The notes: generated by a model not told the origin, from the letters alone. A DNA stretch of 64,000 nt from Halichondria panicea (GCF_963675165.1 NC_087388.1:4531047-4595046); one strand, 5' to 3'; numbered from the stretch's first letter, positions 1 through 12,900 are shown. A program made the numbers and translations.

Positions 1-927
1 CCCCTCCCACCTTCGGGCTGTTGTGTGAGTAGAGAAAAAAGTTGACCCCCCTAGGACCTGCTTAACGTTAGTCTGCAAGTAGAGAAGGGCAATTAATGAC
101 CTTATTACTGTGGTTCTAGCCAGGCTACATAGATAGAGGATTGGAACTGGAAGTAAATCCTCCAAGTACCATCCTGTTTCCTACATGAATAAGTCATGAG
201 AATTGTTTTGCTTTCTGTAAAAAGTTCGTGAGCAGTTCTGTTGCTCATAAATTTTCATCTCATACTTACGGCCATTTGGATCAACAAAGCACTTAGTTAT
301 ACAGCCTTAGCTATATCATATAATAAGGACACTGCAAGCATGCGGCATAAAGAAGCGCTCTGTGTACTCACCACATAGCCTCGACACCAGCCGTTCGTTA
401 TCTGAAAGAACGCCTGGTCAAGTTCCAATGTAGCACTCGTCCAGCTGAGTCAGCGTTTTATAGCATCATAATGATATTCATGGGTAATACACCTTGGGCG
501 GACCTTGTGCAGGCAATTACCGGTCCAAGAAATTCCTTTCATTGGGGTAGCTTTTAGATGTGTATATGCAGTTTTGCGGGACTTACAAATTAGACACGTG
601 AATCGCTTCCGTTTCCAATCCCTCTTCCTCTTCTGTACTATGTGGTTAGAATGTCAACTGTGGTCAATTCCACTGGGGCAATAAACTCGTCCACTAGGAC
701 ACTCGTATATAGGCAATTGTCTGATCCCTTTCTGGCTCAATGTTTGGGGATGCCGTGGGCGAGTTTAAACCATACACCTAGTGTAGTACGTACCGTTTGT
801 CTGTCCATTTCTCTCTCTATTGTGGGCACATATGACTGTATATAGGGAGTACATTAAATTCACTTTGCATGGCTCTACGATAATTAAAGTCCCTCCCCCC
901 CCATGCACATGTCACACATGTTCTCAG
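1..927. other. No gene recognised upstream of sulfurtransferase copy 1
   Basis: I see no supported coding region here. The N-terminal exons expected for the sulfurtransferase that starts at 928 are not found in this stretch, so they lie before the window or have been lost. Short open frames here show no family signature. Confidence 0.5.
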
Positions 928-2134
928 ATGGGCATCAGTAACGACACTCATGTGGTCGTCTATGACAACCATGCCAAGTTTGGATTCTACTCTGCCGGCC
1001 GAGTCTGGTGGATTTTCAAGGTGAGTATCATGGGTCAGTGTATAGTTATGCATCGATCTATAGCCCCTTTTTTTTTCTGTGTACAAATGCCTAATCATTC
1101 TTTATCACCCCTTAGACCTATGGCCATGTTAACGTGTCGATCCTGGATGGAGGTATCCCCAAGTGGAAGTCCAACGGGTATCCCACAGTCTCTGGACCAG
1201 AGCCTCAGTACACGCCCACCACCTACAAGTCGATCTTTCACCCCGAGCTTGTACGAGACTATGAGGCAATGATGAAGAGTAGGGAGTCTAACACTGAGCA
1301 GGTCAGTGTATGTAGGTGTGTGCATGTGTGTAATTTGCACTTCTCTGTTGTATATAATAGGCTAACTGTTTTCTGTGTTGACTTATGGTCTTATTTCTAT
1401 AAAAAGGCTGTTTTATTGATTTTTAAAGATGTCATAAACCATGCAGTCAGCGTATGAAATCAAGATTTGCAAATTTGTTACCAGCAGTTTCAACCACCAA
1501 TGCACACTTTTCTAATTCAATACAGGTTGTTGATGGCAGGCCTAAGGGACGTTATGATGGCACTGCCCCCGAGCCAAACCCTCGTATTAATAGTGGTCAC
1601 ATGATCGGAAGCACCAACCTTCCCTTCATGGAGCTGACCAACAAGGAAACCATGACCTTGAAGAGTCCAGCTGACATTAGGAAGGGTAAGTGGATTTTAG
1701 TTTCCTAATTTGCTCTGAAGACGTTTGTTTTGTTGATGTTTTATAAATTGCTGCATTGTCGTAAGTTTTGAGTTCTGAAACGACCTGTGCAGTCTTTGAG
1801 TCCTACAAGATTGATATGGACAAGCCGATGGTGTTGACTTGTGGTGGAGCTGTGGTAGCTCCTTTTGTGAGTTTTGCCGCTTCTCTCGTTACTGGAAACA
1901 TCACACCTGTTTACGACGTGAGTGTTTAATGTGATTGCTTTCATATTTCATTCAAGATCGTGATATTGCATGCATGCACGAAGCTACACATGGTAAACGA
2001 AATATATTATTATACCTATACAAACACACATGCACTCGTGCACACACCCTCAGGGCTCGTGGGGTGACTGGGTGCGTAAAGCTCCTGTCGAAACAATGAA
2101 ACTTGGGGTCAAAGGAGAAGACATGCCAAAGTGA
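928..2134 (+). CDS. MPST: 3-mercaptopyruvate/thiosulfate sulfurtransferase, copy 1 (5' partial)
   Basis: Five exons are seen: 928-1020, 1116-1301, 1526-1685, 1793-1917 and 2054-2134 (stop TGA 2132-2134). All have GT-AG borders and phases that join cleanly, giving about 214 residues. They cover the end of the N-terminal rhodanese domain (GISNDTHVVVYD, RVWWIF, SILDGG), the linker, and the C-terminal catalytic domain (DGRPKGRYDGT, SGHMIGS, NLPFM, YDGSWGDW). The active-site loop is CGGAVVA; small residues after the Cys resemble MPST (CGSGVT) more than rhodanese TST (CRKGVT). Enzymes of this family transfer sulfur from 3-mercaptopyruvate or thiosulfate to thiols or cyanide, in mitochondria or cytosol. 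The N-terminal roughly 80 residues are missing, because exons equivalent to 4443-4521 and 5066-5232 of copy 2 are absent upstream. The first exon begins with ATG, but that is an internal Met following an acceptor AG. Substrate preference is inferred. Confidence 0.85.
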
Positions 2135-3075
2135 ATCCAAGACTGCTGCAGATGAGCTTAATTAGATAAACACAACTCCGTTTATAATTAGTATGGATAC
2201 TTTAACTTTAAAAAACTGTTTATATATAGGGAGCAAAATAATGTTGAAGATATTATTGTCATTGAAATCTATCTGTCTGCAATTAATGCATGCATGGTAT
2301 AGTCATTTTTACATGTACAATGCATGTCAGGTGTGTCATACAGGACTTAAAAGTAGAGGGGGAAATAAGGCATGCAGAACTGAGAATGTATATGGCTATA
2401 GGGGAACCCACAACCCACTTAACAGCTACATAATTTATTAAGGTCACTATAATTGGACATCTCTTACAAACTACATCAAGCCTAGTCAGAAAAAGTATAA
2501 TTTATTCCTCGATATAATTATCATGAGCGGCTTTTCTCGAGGTCAACGCACAGCTGGCCTCGTGTATCTCTGCTTCTGAAAAAAGTTGGTTTGACCTAAA
2601 AATAACGTTTACAAATAATTAGTGACATTAATTAGCTAAGGTCAAGTTGTTCTCCAGCTTCACGTACCTTTGGCCATTTTTTTCCAAACTTAATAAAATG
2701 ATCTGTACCAAGACTGAATTGACATTTTAGATATGGATCTAGATCTGTCCCAGCAGCTAGCCATGCTAAAATTAGTCATTATACCATTTCACTGATGAAG
2801 TACCTATACTGCAGCCTGGGATCGAGGCTAAATAATTATTTATCAGGGCATTATCATAATTATGTACACACCATACGTCTTTACTGTATCAAAGCTTTGC
2901 TGCCGGTTAACAAATTATACTTAATAATAATTATCACACAGATATAATTTTATATACAGTAACCCGTTGCCGCCTATAGCTCTAGGCCCCTCGGATTAAT
3001 ATTGTTCTCAGCTTATTTTTTTAGTTGACTGTGGTGACATTACATTCATAATACACTGACTGTTCAATGTTCTAG
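2135..3075. other. Intergenic, no gene seen
   Basis: AT-rich sequence between sulfurtransferase copy 1 and the TRAF fragment. The only notable item is one half of a TAGCC-type repeat end near 2813-2833 (cctgggatcgaggcta), the terminal motif of the transposon family described at 45948-47035. Confidence 0.4.
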
Positions 3076-3590
3076 TTATTGCATTCCAACCACGGTTTAT
3101 GTTCGGGCACATCAACTGACACTCGAAATATCAGAGTATCGTTCTTGAGATAATATTATTGATAGTTGTTTCCAGGCACATAATCAAGCATCGAGTGAGC
3201 TATAAATTGAGGATAACCCATTACCATTTGGTCAGCTGAGAATGCAATATTCATTCGATAATGGTTTTTATCTTCGAGTAGCTCAATTGTAATCGTTCCA
3301 GGAAATGGCCATACAAGGGAATCGTCATTCCTTCCTTCTTTGAGATGTGCATATACTGAGACATAATAGCCTGTTAGACTCGCAAGCCGTCACTGTTGCA
3401 GGCGAACAGTACGCCTGCAACAGTGACGGCTTGCGAGTCTAATAGCCTGTAGCATCTCCATAACCACTAGCAACGACACTTATGCTTATTTTGTAGCCTT
3501 TGGCATAATTATATTGATGGAGTGTGCATGGTAACCAGAGTGTTCTGTTCTTTTTTTTCTATCAAACGATAGGCGGGCGGCTTTTCTCAT
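3076..3590 (-). pseudogene. TRAF-type MATH domain fragment (pseudogene)
   Basis: On the - strand this stretch is a diverged copy of the C-terminal MATH domain of the TRAF gene at 15415-18191: nucleotide similarity is continuous (for example the segments encoding the SVYAH, EHKPWLEC and HYR regions). It has an in-frame TAA in the segment matching the DKNCQYLKND part of the intact gene, is cut by a 67-base foldback element at 3375-3441, and has no RING or zinc-finger exons nearby. The closing codons after EHKPWLEC end in TAG, so the 3' end of the old reading frame is present. It is best read as a decayed partial duplicate, not a gene. Confidence 0.75.
3375..3441. mobile_element. 67-base foldback element with 9-base target duplication
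   Basis: About 30-base perfect inverted arms (TAGACTCG... ...CGAGTCTA) surround a 7-base loop at 3405-3411. The element is flanked by direct copies of atagcctgt at 3366-3374 and 3442-3450. It interrupts the TRAF fragment; the paralogous segment near 15770 lacks it. Ends resemble the TAGCCTCG family at 53503 and 45948. Confidence 0.85.
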
Positions 3591-3598
3591 TATATAAT

Positions 3599-3739
3599 AG
3601 TTATAGACTGAGTCCAAGGTCTCTATGGGGTTTTGAGATCTGAAGGCCCGAGGCTGTAGCATCTCGAGCGTAGCGAGGGTGCTACTAAGGGCCTGAGGGT
3701 CTCAAAACTCCATAGTGACCGTTGACGAGGCCTATAACT
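3599..3739. repeat. Imperfect hairpin repeat with GC-rich core
   Basis: Inverted arms agttatag...ctatgg(g/a)gttttgaga enclose a core with cccgagg and gcgaggg motifs. Similar cores occur in hairpins at 42099, 50044 and 50842, although the arms are unrelated. Confidence 0.6.
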
Positions 3740-4354
3740 GATTTAGAATAGTGCTAAGCAAGCTAGGCTATATTAACACAAAGAAGACTCTGAAACCAAG
3801 AGTTTCTACAAGCCTCAAGCAACGTTAAAGCTTTGCTCTGGCTAGTCTACATAAAAAAACTCACATTGATGAAGGCAGTTTCTGTTTCTTGAGAATCACA
3901 CATTGCAAATAAAAGTTGCTATTGTCATAGTAGTTAGCTCTGCACTAGAGCACTAGCTATTGTAGCTGCAAGAGAGAGATAAAAGCTGCAAAGCGGCACT
4001 GCAGAACGCAAAACTTAAAAAAAATTAATTTTTAATGATGCACTGTATCATCGTTACTATGACTTCAACATAAACTGTGTGATGTTGCCATGTTCCATAC
4101 AAGTTAATCTTGACATCATCTTGCCTGTAGGCATAATCAGTATAATAGACCTACTTAGAAGACCTCAGGTCCATAAGTGAAATAATGGACCTCTCAGTGA
4201 CCTATCAGATTGCAGTATTACTACAAGCATTTTCTAAGTCAGGTTATCAATTTCACCTTATGAATCTCATTATTTTACACTATTAGTACCGCATGGACCA
4301 TTATGCGCATGCGTAGTAGAAATAATGGGATAGAAATCCAAAAGAATAAAATCT

Positions 4355-4647
4355 GATGCGGGCGGTGGACCGAGTATCACTTGGAGTGGCCTAACTATAC
4401 TGATCCTTTCTCAACTGTTCTAGTTGCTGCAATTATTCTGCAATGTGTTCTCCCCTTGTCTCTTGTGAATGGCTGAAGGAGCAGCTTGTAAACAAGAACC
4501 CCAACATCAGGATTCTGGATGGTAACAAAAATAATTAATATTGAATATTATCTAGAGTGTAATTAGGCCACTCCAAGTGATACTCTGGTTTCTGATCCAC
4601 CGCCCGCATCGGGACCAGAAACCAGAGTGTCACTTTGAGTGGCCTTA
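4355..4647. repeat. Palindromic repeat and an inverted half-copy flanking a sulfurtransferase exon
   Basis: 4564-4647 is a palindrome (arms with ggccactccaagtgatactc; loop ccaccgcccgcatc). 4355-4394 is a half-copy in opposite orientation. The first coding exon of sulfurtransferase copy 2 (4443-4521) lies exactly between them. Confidence 0.65.
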
Positions 4648-7340
4648 TGATAGAGAAGAGAGTCAAGCATTGGTCAGTGTGCAAATTCCAAGCTTGTGAC
4701 AGATACAGGAAGTCACGTTACTCTCCGCATACATCTGATGTACAGTATGCCTACGTTCGATACTCTCTCTCTATCATAAATTCTTGTATGAATATATATG
4801 CCAACATAATTATTATGCTATTAAAGAGTGGTACACTCATGCATGGTAAGCATCATATATATACCCATTCTCTTCTACATCATTGTTAGTCTTTCATTAC
4901 AGTTCACCGAGGATTAGCCTTGTGTGTAAGTGCATGCCCGATGTTGTAGTGTTCTTATAAGAATGGGAAATTAACTAGTTTCCCGGCCCCTAAGTATATG
5001 AGTGATTGAATAGCTCTATAATGCCATAAAAATTATTGGTTGTGATGCTGCATGCCTCCCTCCAGGAACATGGAACCAGCCGGCCTGGAAGAGGAATGCT
5101 CAACAGGAGTACCTGGATGGTCACATTGAGGGAGCTGTGAGGTTCGACATTGGCACAGTGTGCGATAAGGACTCACCCATCCCCGGCCTTACATTGCCCA
5201 CAGATGCACAGTTCACTGAGAATGTGCAAAAGGTATGCTCGTTAGGTTTCTAGCTAATCATTGTATGGATCAAAGGTATAATTGTAGCTGTCTGACCATA
5301 CACAGCCCAGGTACTGCTAACTGCCATATACACCAGGTGGTCAGTTTACTCTGAGTTCGTGTGGAAATTAGATTAATACCTTCAGTGATCATAAACAGAG
5401 CTATGATCATAAACAGAACTTGGCTTCACCACGTACGTGTTTGATCAGATTACTCCACATATAATCCTGATATACCGCCATGCATAGTTCAACTACCGGG
5501 CCGTAAAGAAATCATTAGCGCTTACTTGACTATATATATATATATAAGCAGCTAGCACAGCCATGCTCAACGGCAGATGTTTTGTTCGAATTGAAGCGGT
5601 TTTCCAATTATGCGGAGGAAATTTAAGCTAATTTCGTTATATATGAGCTAGCTAGCTTGTACAGTGCATATATAATAGCTGGTGATTATCTATAATTATA
5701 GTACGACTCTCTGGGCACGCTGCATTACCATGCTGAGAGAATGTGAGACCATTTTTGTTCCAGTTCCTGGTCAATATGAATGACATAATAATCATTATGA
5801 GCCCGGATTAAATGTTGTAATGAACTGTAAAATTAAACTGTGAACTGTAATATGATATATATCCAAGTTAGGGTTGCCTGCTTGCCTAGCTCAATGCTCA
5901 CTTTCTAGCTAGCTATCGAGTCATCTCTGTCACAGCGACATCCGGTTACTGGGTGGGGCTCGAAAATGACTGCATTATTAAGCGCATTCTAGAATATAAG
6001 CGTATATAGAGCTCTGCTATTGACCCCATGAGCGCATTGATCAGAGGCCGCGGCTACTAAATGTTTAATTTTGCTGGCAGAGGAGGCTACAATTCGACGA
6101 GTGAGAGGCCACTGTTCAAGAGAGGCGTTTATTAGCCCCAGCTAATTTAACAACCTTTAGTTTGTCATCAAAAGTTATTTTTATCTGCACAAACTCAATG
6201 TCTGCCATGAGAAAGTCTTTCAAAAGCACCAACAAGCTGCTACGTACCTATAGCTAGCTGCTCTAACCATAGATACTGGTATCATGGTTGCCACGTGCAG
6301 AGCATAGCCTCAAAATTCGCTGAGGCTGCTATTTGAGAGCGGCTTCTATTGCACTAAAGATGCATAGGCTGTATAGGGAGGCTATATACTATTACATTTT
6401 GAGTGCGGCCTTTATACAATCAACATAACGTGGAGGGTGCAAGGTAAAAACAGGAATGCTCTTACGACATGTACTAGTAAGTGTTTTTCTATTATTGTAG
6501 AAGGAAAGGCTCGGGCGAGGCTGAGAAGGGGTTTGATAAGAGCACTGGAATAGTGGGGGTGGAGGTGGACCCAAAGAAGCCTATCACTCCTGTGAATTAA
6601 GGGATATATATTTGTGCTACCCACTGCCCAGACGTTGTTTGTTTATGGTTGTGTAGTAATACTATAGATAATGAGTTGTACATTCCTAACTACAATGTTA
6701 GATAGAAACAGGAATGCATTGTGGTGGTGTTGCCATGCATATTTATGCCTCGGTACGCGCATGCGCAAGCAAGGTATACGGTAGTGTGTGTTGGATTCTT
6801 CTTGCAACCAATAGCGGTACGTTATACTGTATCTATATACAACGCTACTTTATATATAGTTGTAAGATAATTATGCTATAATAGATCACGGTGACTTCAA
6901 ACCGAGGGTTTAGCACTTTAGTGCTCTAGTTTGTTAACTTTAACAGATTGCATTGTCGTTAAGTATTGAGTTTATGAACTTAAAACGACCCGTGCAGTAT
7001 TTGAGTCCAACAAGATTGACATTGACAAGCCGATGGTGGTGGGCTGTGGGGGAGGTGTAGTATCTCCCCTGGTGAGCTTTGCCGCTTTTTTCGTTACGGG
7101 AATCATCACTCCTGTTTATGATGTGAGTATATAGGTATACATGTATTAATTTGATGTGATACACATGCATGGTTGGCTCTCAGAGTTTAGAATACAGCAC
7201 AAGCAATTTCGTTCCATATAGATACCTATATGCATACACACACACACACACACCGTCAGGGCTCGTGGGGTGACTGGGTGCGCAGAGCCCCTGCCGAGAC
7301 CATGATGCTTGGGGTCAAAGGAGAAGACATGCCAAAGTGA
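4443..7340 (+). pseudogene. Sulfurtransferase copy 2, first and last exons only
   Basis: Four exons are recognisable: 4443-4521 (ATG start; MCSPLVSCEWLKEQL then RILD), 5066-5232 (GTWNQPAWKRNAQQEYLDGH, ending FTENVQK), 6998-7122 (C-terminal catalytic exon with loop CGGGVVS) and 7260-7340 (YDGSWGDW...; stop TGA 7338-7340). Splice signals of each are intact and the first two join in phase. The middle exons equivalent to 928-1685 of copy 1 were not found between 5233 and 6997. Exon 2 ends in phase 0 while the exon at 6998 needs one carried base, so direct joining would shift the frame. It is therefore most likely a deleted gene; alternatively exons 1-2 and the last two exons belong to different rearranged copies, or exons 1-2 splice to something unseen. 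Confidence 0.65.
6039..6345. repeat. GATCAGAGGCC-type interspersed repeat
   Basis: About 300 bases beginning tgatcagaggcc and ending near gagagcggctt. An inverted relative lies at 9650-9997 and a nearly empty short copy at 14625-14665 (both ends, little interior). It looks like a non-autonomous DNA transposon; no coding capacity is visible. The rest of 5233-6997 shows no gene. A 45-base motif at 6744-6790 (tatgcctcgg...atgcgcaagc) recurs at 45445-45490. Confidence 0.55.
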
Positions 7341-7565
7341 ATCCGAAACTACTGCATGATGATCTCTATGTAGATGAACACAGCTATATATATTATATAG
7401 ATATTCCATAAGCTGCATTTCTACCTGGAAAAATAGTCTATTGTTATTCTATGGCTGGCCCCGCTGCATGAGATTTGTCTTGAGGTTATGATTGTAAGCG
7501 GTACAAAGTGACCGTTGAACAGCTGCTCTATATAATTAAATGATCCGTTGGTGATGCCTCCTCCA

Positions 7566-7806
7566 GGAACATGGAACCAGCTAGCCCCGATTCCAGGCCG
7601 CACTTCTTCTGAGAGTAGCCAGTAGGAGCTAGGCTAGGAACCAGCCAGCCTGTAAGAGAAATGCTCAACAGGAGTACCTGCATGCATGGATGGTCACACT
7701 GAGGGAGCTGTGAGGTTCGACATTGCCATGTGTGTGACAAATAAAGACTCCCTCCTCCCTCTTACACTGCTCAAAGCTGCACAGTTCACTGAGCATGTGA
7801 AAAATT
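7566..7806 (+). pseudogene. Sulfurtransferase copy 3, exon 2 remnant
   Basis: This is a decayed copy of the 5066-5232 exon: GAACATGGAACCAG, then the segment encoding QQEYL, HTEGAVRFDI and QFTEHVK. It is broken by a 55-base insertion at 7582-7636, a stop after the CCAGCCTG segment (tgtaagag) and small indels, and the splice donor after the last Lys codon is lost. No other exons of this copy were recognised downstream. Confidence 0.75.
7582..7636. mobile_element. 55-base TAGCC element with 9-base target duplication
   Basis: Begins tagccccgattccaggcc and ends agctaggcta. It is flanked by perfect 9-base direct repeats ggaaccagc at 7573-7581 and 7637-7645. Sulfurtransferase copy 2 has the uninterrupted sequence (ggaaccagccggcctgg) at the same place. 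Confidence 0.85.
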
Positions 7807-8599
7807 TACTAATCACGTGTATATTTATTACATCATTATACTATACCACTGTGACTAATTTCTGGTTCTATATTATATCTAGCAACTAGATCTACCCTGA
7901 AAAGGAGTTGTACAAGTGCAGTACTTTGTGTATGATGAGGAAATATAAATAGAAGTGTATATAGCGGCGATTAGAAACGGGAATAGAACCCACGAAAATT
8001 TCTGCTGAGGATATAAAAGAAGCGCACAAAAAGAGAATTAGAGTCTACTATAGACTTAAAATAAGTAACACAAAAACAATGAGGCAATTCACGTAATTTT
8101 CGTGTAGGGTGGTTAACCCACGAAAACAGTGAACATTTCGTATTATACGGTTCACCTTCACCTGCATGCAGCATAATTTCTGCTCCTTAGACATTATTGG
8201 GAAACACACACCATGCAGTTACATTAATATAATATAATATATAATTATTATGTCATAATTATGACATGTGTAATGTGTGTACGTACTTTCCAGTATAAAT
8301 AAAACGCAATGCTTGTTATTAATTTTTGCATTCAAGCAAGCATAATCACTACTGAATTTCATTGGTAAAATAATCATGCAGACACATGAAAAAAACCATT
8401 GCTGCTGCATGCATTGCATAACAATAATATAGGCTACGTAATTTAATTAATACTGTGTGTATAATTATGATGTATATATAGCTAGTATATCCTAATAAAA
8501 ATTATTGTACTAAGGTTGCACTAACAGCTGCTGGAATTGTAATTATTTGCTGTTCAATGCTATAAAACTGTATACATGAAAGGAAAAACCATAGGCATT
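7807..8599. other. Intergenic, no gene seen
   Basis: AT-rich sequence between the sulfurtransferase remnant and the receptor pseudogene. No family signature was recognised on either strand. Confidence 0.4.
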
Positions 8600-9649
8600 T
8601 AGCACATCGTTAATGTTATAGAGCATTATAATTGTAGTAATTTCTTCACTGAGGTCATAGGCTCCGTTGTTCTTAATAATTGTCAGAGGGTAGCCTGACA
8701 GAGGGTCAATCGTGACATAGTGATGAGCGTCTTCAGTGAGCGGGGGTTCACAGTCACATTCTGCATTAATATTATATCAAATCAACATATAAAAGGTGCT
8801 CAGTAAAGCATTCATCCCATGCGTTGATATTAAACGAAGACGATTAACATTATGGAATGATCATGAATCTAAGCAACAATTAGATTTTTGTCGTCTTCGA
8901 AGATTGCCTACAAGTTTCACCTATTATTATAAGTAGCCTATTATTTTCAACCACTGTCTCATTAGCAGTTAAAACAGTCCATGAAAGCTAGTGTCTAGTT
9001 CGCTTAAACAGCTCATTTTTGAGTCCACACACACAAACCGACACACCAATCACTCTACGCCTGGTTGCGCACGCACGAGGTAATTTTAGTACACGTCACT
9101 ATAATTATAAGACTGATAATTATGTATGATTATATACATTTACACCTCATAATCACAATTTGTATTGATCCTTTAAACATTATAAAGTATACACACTTAC
9201 TGAGCTGCTTCGCCTCTTGAATGGTGTTTAGTAGCACCATATTGAGCTCTGTGTAGCCAGAAATGAATGTCAGTAACTTGTCCACAATCGCAGACAGTTG
9301 GGAAAAGTTGGCCTCTCTTCTGGGTCTTCTCTCCAACACTTTCGCATCACATCATCATAACTGTATAATGTGTGAGAATAATTATGGTAGGATGTATACG
9401 GTCAACACGATCAAATGAGCGCATTGCAGCCAGCTCTATGCATGCAATCTATATACCTACCCTCCCAACCAACGACATAGCACTATAATTATATAGGAGG
9501 GGGTGGGCTTGAATACAGTGCTCAATGCAACTGCTATATAGTAATTAATACAAGCAGATAATTAAGTTCTCAACACAGAGTGTATATACACATGTATATA
9601 ATTATTATAATGACGGTATAATTATGCGATCAGAGGCCACTCTTGTATA

Positions 9650-9997
9650 AAAGCCGCTCTCAAATTAGTAGCTTTTTTGCTAGCAAAATGAAACATATAA
9701 TTATAGTATAGCCGCTTTCATATAGCCTCAGTGAACTTTGACTCTAACATTTCTGCACTGTATAGCAGCCATATTAATACTATAGCAGCTAGCTACAAGT
9801 AGCTATAGGTAGCAGCTTGTTAGTGCTTCATGAAGACTTTCTCATGGCAGAGTTCGAGTTTATGCAGGTAAGAACTTTTGATGACAAACTTGAATTAGCT
9901 GGGGCTAATAAACGCCTCTCTTGAACAATATGGCCTCTCTCGAATTGTAGCCTCCTCTGCCAACATTTAGTAGCCACATGCAGCCTCTGATCAAGCA
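9650..9997. repeat. GATCAGAGGCC-type repeat, inverted copy
   Basis: It starts with gccgctctca and ends cctctgatcaag, with long stretches matching the reverse complement of 6039-6345 (segments near tttctcatggcag and ggggctaataaacgcctctc). It occupies the place where copy A's kinase exons should be. Confidence 0.55.
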
Positions 9998-12900
9998 TAT
10001 AGTATTACGGTATATGCTCAAAACTTTGTTAGTATAACCATGCAAGGCTTAATTATTTCATTGCTCCAATGCCAATTATAGGCGTGGGCCATGCATGCAA
10101 TAAATATGGCGATAATGCACTGGAATATGGTTTCCACCCACAGTGTTCTTTTATATTATTGTGCATGTACATGTAAAAGCTGCATGTAGTCTAGTATATA
10201 TAGTATAGTGCCACACATCGATCAGTATAATTATATAATAGCACTGGAATGCTTTATATTTAGCGGTCGGTTAAAACATGCAGATATAAGAAAAACTGAA
10301 ACTTATTAACGAGTGCAGTATTGCCATCCACAGGTAATATTTCCTCTTGAGTCCTCCTGTATAAAGATGCAATTTTGATGATTGAACAGCTATATAGACT
10401 ATAAGTATAAACTACCTATTAGACACAATACCCAATTGCAAGATATGTTCATGCATAGCAATTGACACAGTCTTCCTCCGAGAGTTCAGATAGAAACAGA
10501 CGAACACAATCATCAGCACACATATGACTATAACAACCCCTCCAAAAACACTCGGGATGATGATCTCCAGTGGAAGTCCAGCCGCAGAAACTGTGTAAGT
10601 CAGTCGCTGGTCTAATATTTGAGCAATGTTGCTCCCAATTTTCACCTGAAGAGGATATATAGTAACACAATTAAATGTACAATAACTAACTTGTATGGTG
10701 GCTGGGTTATCCCCTCCCGGGGGCTGCAAGGGGGCGGTACAGATGACTTTACTCCCTCTCAAGCTGCCAGGTGCCTTGATACACTCCTCCCCTCCTATAC
10801 TATCACTCGTATCTCACTGGTCTCCACTGAGTCGAGATCATACGGTAACAATAGGGTCACTATGCTGGCTATAGCACTATTGTACCGCAATGCCTATGAG
10901 GGTCTTCTCTGTGCCACTGATGACCTCTTGAGAACTCTCTAGTCTAAAGTTAGATGGATCTGATTGGACGCTGATAGGGAGGCATGCTTGTGTAATGAGT
11001 GGAACACCATCAGACATCAGGGCATAGTCCAATGGGATCAGTGAGGTTGTTGTCAGACTAGGAGTCAAGCATGTGATGGTTGTATTGTCCACAACACTGC
11101 AGTTGCTCCTCTGCAGGGGAGAACACATAGCGTTTACCACTAGTTGGGCGGAGCCCAACCACGACTATCAAAAAGAGTGGTTGAGTATCATTATTTGTTT
11201 CACTGGTACTTTTCATGTGTAGGCAGAGTGAATATTGTGAAAGAGGCACAGCCAGCAAAAATACGTATCGTGTAGAGAATATAAGTGCGAAACTTTCGAG
11301 GCGCTAGCTGTTTTCAATGGTTAGCAATCCTCATGAAGATTACATAGCTAATGGCAGATGCAACGTGCATTGACATACCGTATAGCGTGAAATGTATTCA
11401 ACGCGAAATGACAGTTAAGTGCCTCAGTGAATATTTATATAATTATAAGACTTACCCTAAGGCGCCTTTTCAAAGACCAGGGAAGGCACACATAATATTA
11501 TAAGCACACCAAATTGGTAGCTGTAGTGGAACAAAAACATGCATAGTACTGATACCCAACCATACCCTTCGCGTTGGTTGGACTCTGCCCAACTATGGTG
11601 ATACAGTGTTTTCAAAGGAACAATTGTTAAGGAATTAGTCAATTGAATGTTCAACATAATTATGTAACGACATATATATAGTATGGTGGGTTTTTGCTCT
11701 GCTAAAATTTCTAGTACCATAATTATTACTGGAATATTTTGCGGATGAGCCAAATCAGCAGAAAAGTTGACCCTTTTGCGATCTAACTATTGCGTTCTGG
11801 CAAGAATCGTGTGTATTATAATTTAGGTTTTGCGATTTTACTGTTGCGAATTGATCAACTCTCGCAAACTTCGCTATGTTTGATGCTGTATGCACAAAGC
11901 TTGCGGCCCTCGAAAATGTCCCGGGCCGCTATATTCGGTATAGTTGCTGGCTCACCAGAGGAGCCCCCATTGGCTGGTAGACCTCCAACACACAGGCTGT
12001 TGTACCACGTCCAAGTGCACTCCAGTGAAGTTAAGTATGCATGATGCCACACTGGGTATGGTGTTACTAGGAGACATGGCAGTCACATTGGGATTGTTTT
12101 GATAATTGAAGACTACTCTTGGATTGCTGACTCTGGCAGCATCAATTGTTACCACTACCACTAATGCGTCGGAGGCGAGGTTTGCTGCTGAGGTCTTGCA
12201 ACGAATCTCTTCAGACTGGATAGATCTGCAGGGAAACGTTTGAAGACTGTCAATATATACAGTCACTTACAGTATGCTGCAGATGTAACTTGACCCGCTG
12301 ACCTCTAGAGAGACTCCAGTATCCTCCTGGTTGCCTACGTCCAGCCCAGTTCCTATCACAGCCACTGTGGTTCCCCCGGTCATAGGTCCAAAGGTCGGAG
12401 TAACACTGTTGACGATAGAATCCACTGCAATGAAGGAGCCGGCGCTTACGATGGCTACTCTAGAACCAATGGTCAGAGAAATCTCTTTGAGTCCTCCAGT
12501 TATGAAGTTAGTGGTCTCACAGACAAACTGGTGCCATGGTATATAACTAATGTTGAGGGGAGTGCAGGCCACACCTCCTAATGTTAGGGCAGAATTCCGA
12601 ATGTCGGCAAAGGTCCCTCCAAATTCAATGCCCATCACAGTGATTGCAGTGCCACCCTCAACTGGTCCTGTGGGTGTATAAAATACACTCTAGGTTTGTA
12701 TCGATCCCCACATAGCTATAAAATAAAAGGCTTTAAAAAACATGATAGACACTTCAAATGCACGTCAATACTGTGATCGTCAATGATAGTGATATTAGAG
12801 GTATACGCTCACTGAATTCTTACCTGACATTGGAGTGAATGAGTTGATGACAGGGGGAGGAGGATTTCCCCCCTCAGTAAAATTGTTGGAGCACTCTTGC

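Noticed and set aside
928-930. ATG at 928 as the start of a complete short sulfurtransferase
   Set aside because: It follows a splice acceptor and aligns to the middle of the family; the N-terminal region is missing.
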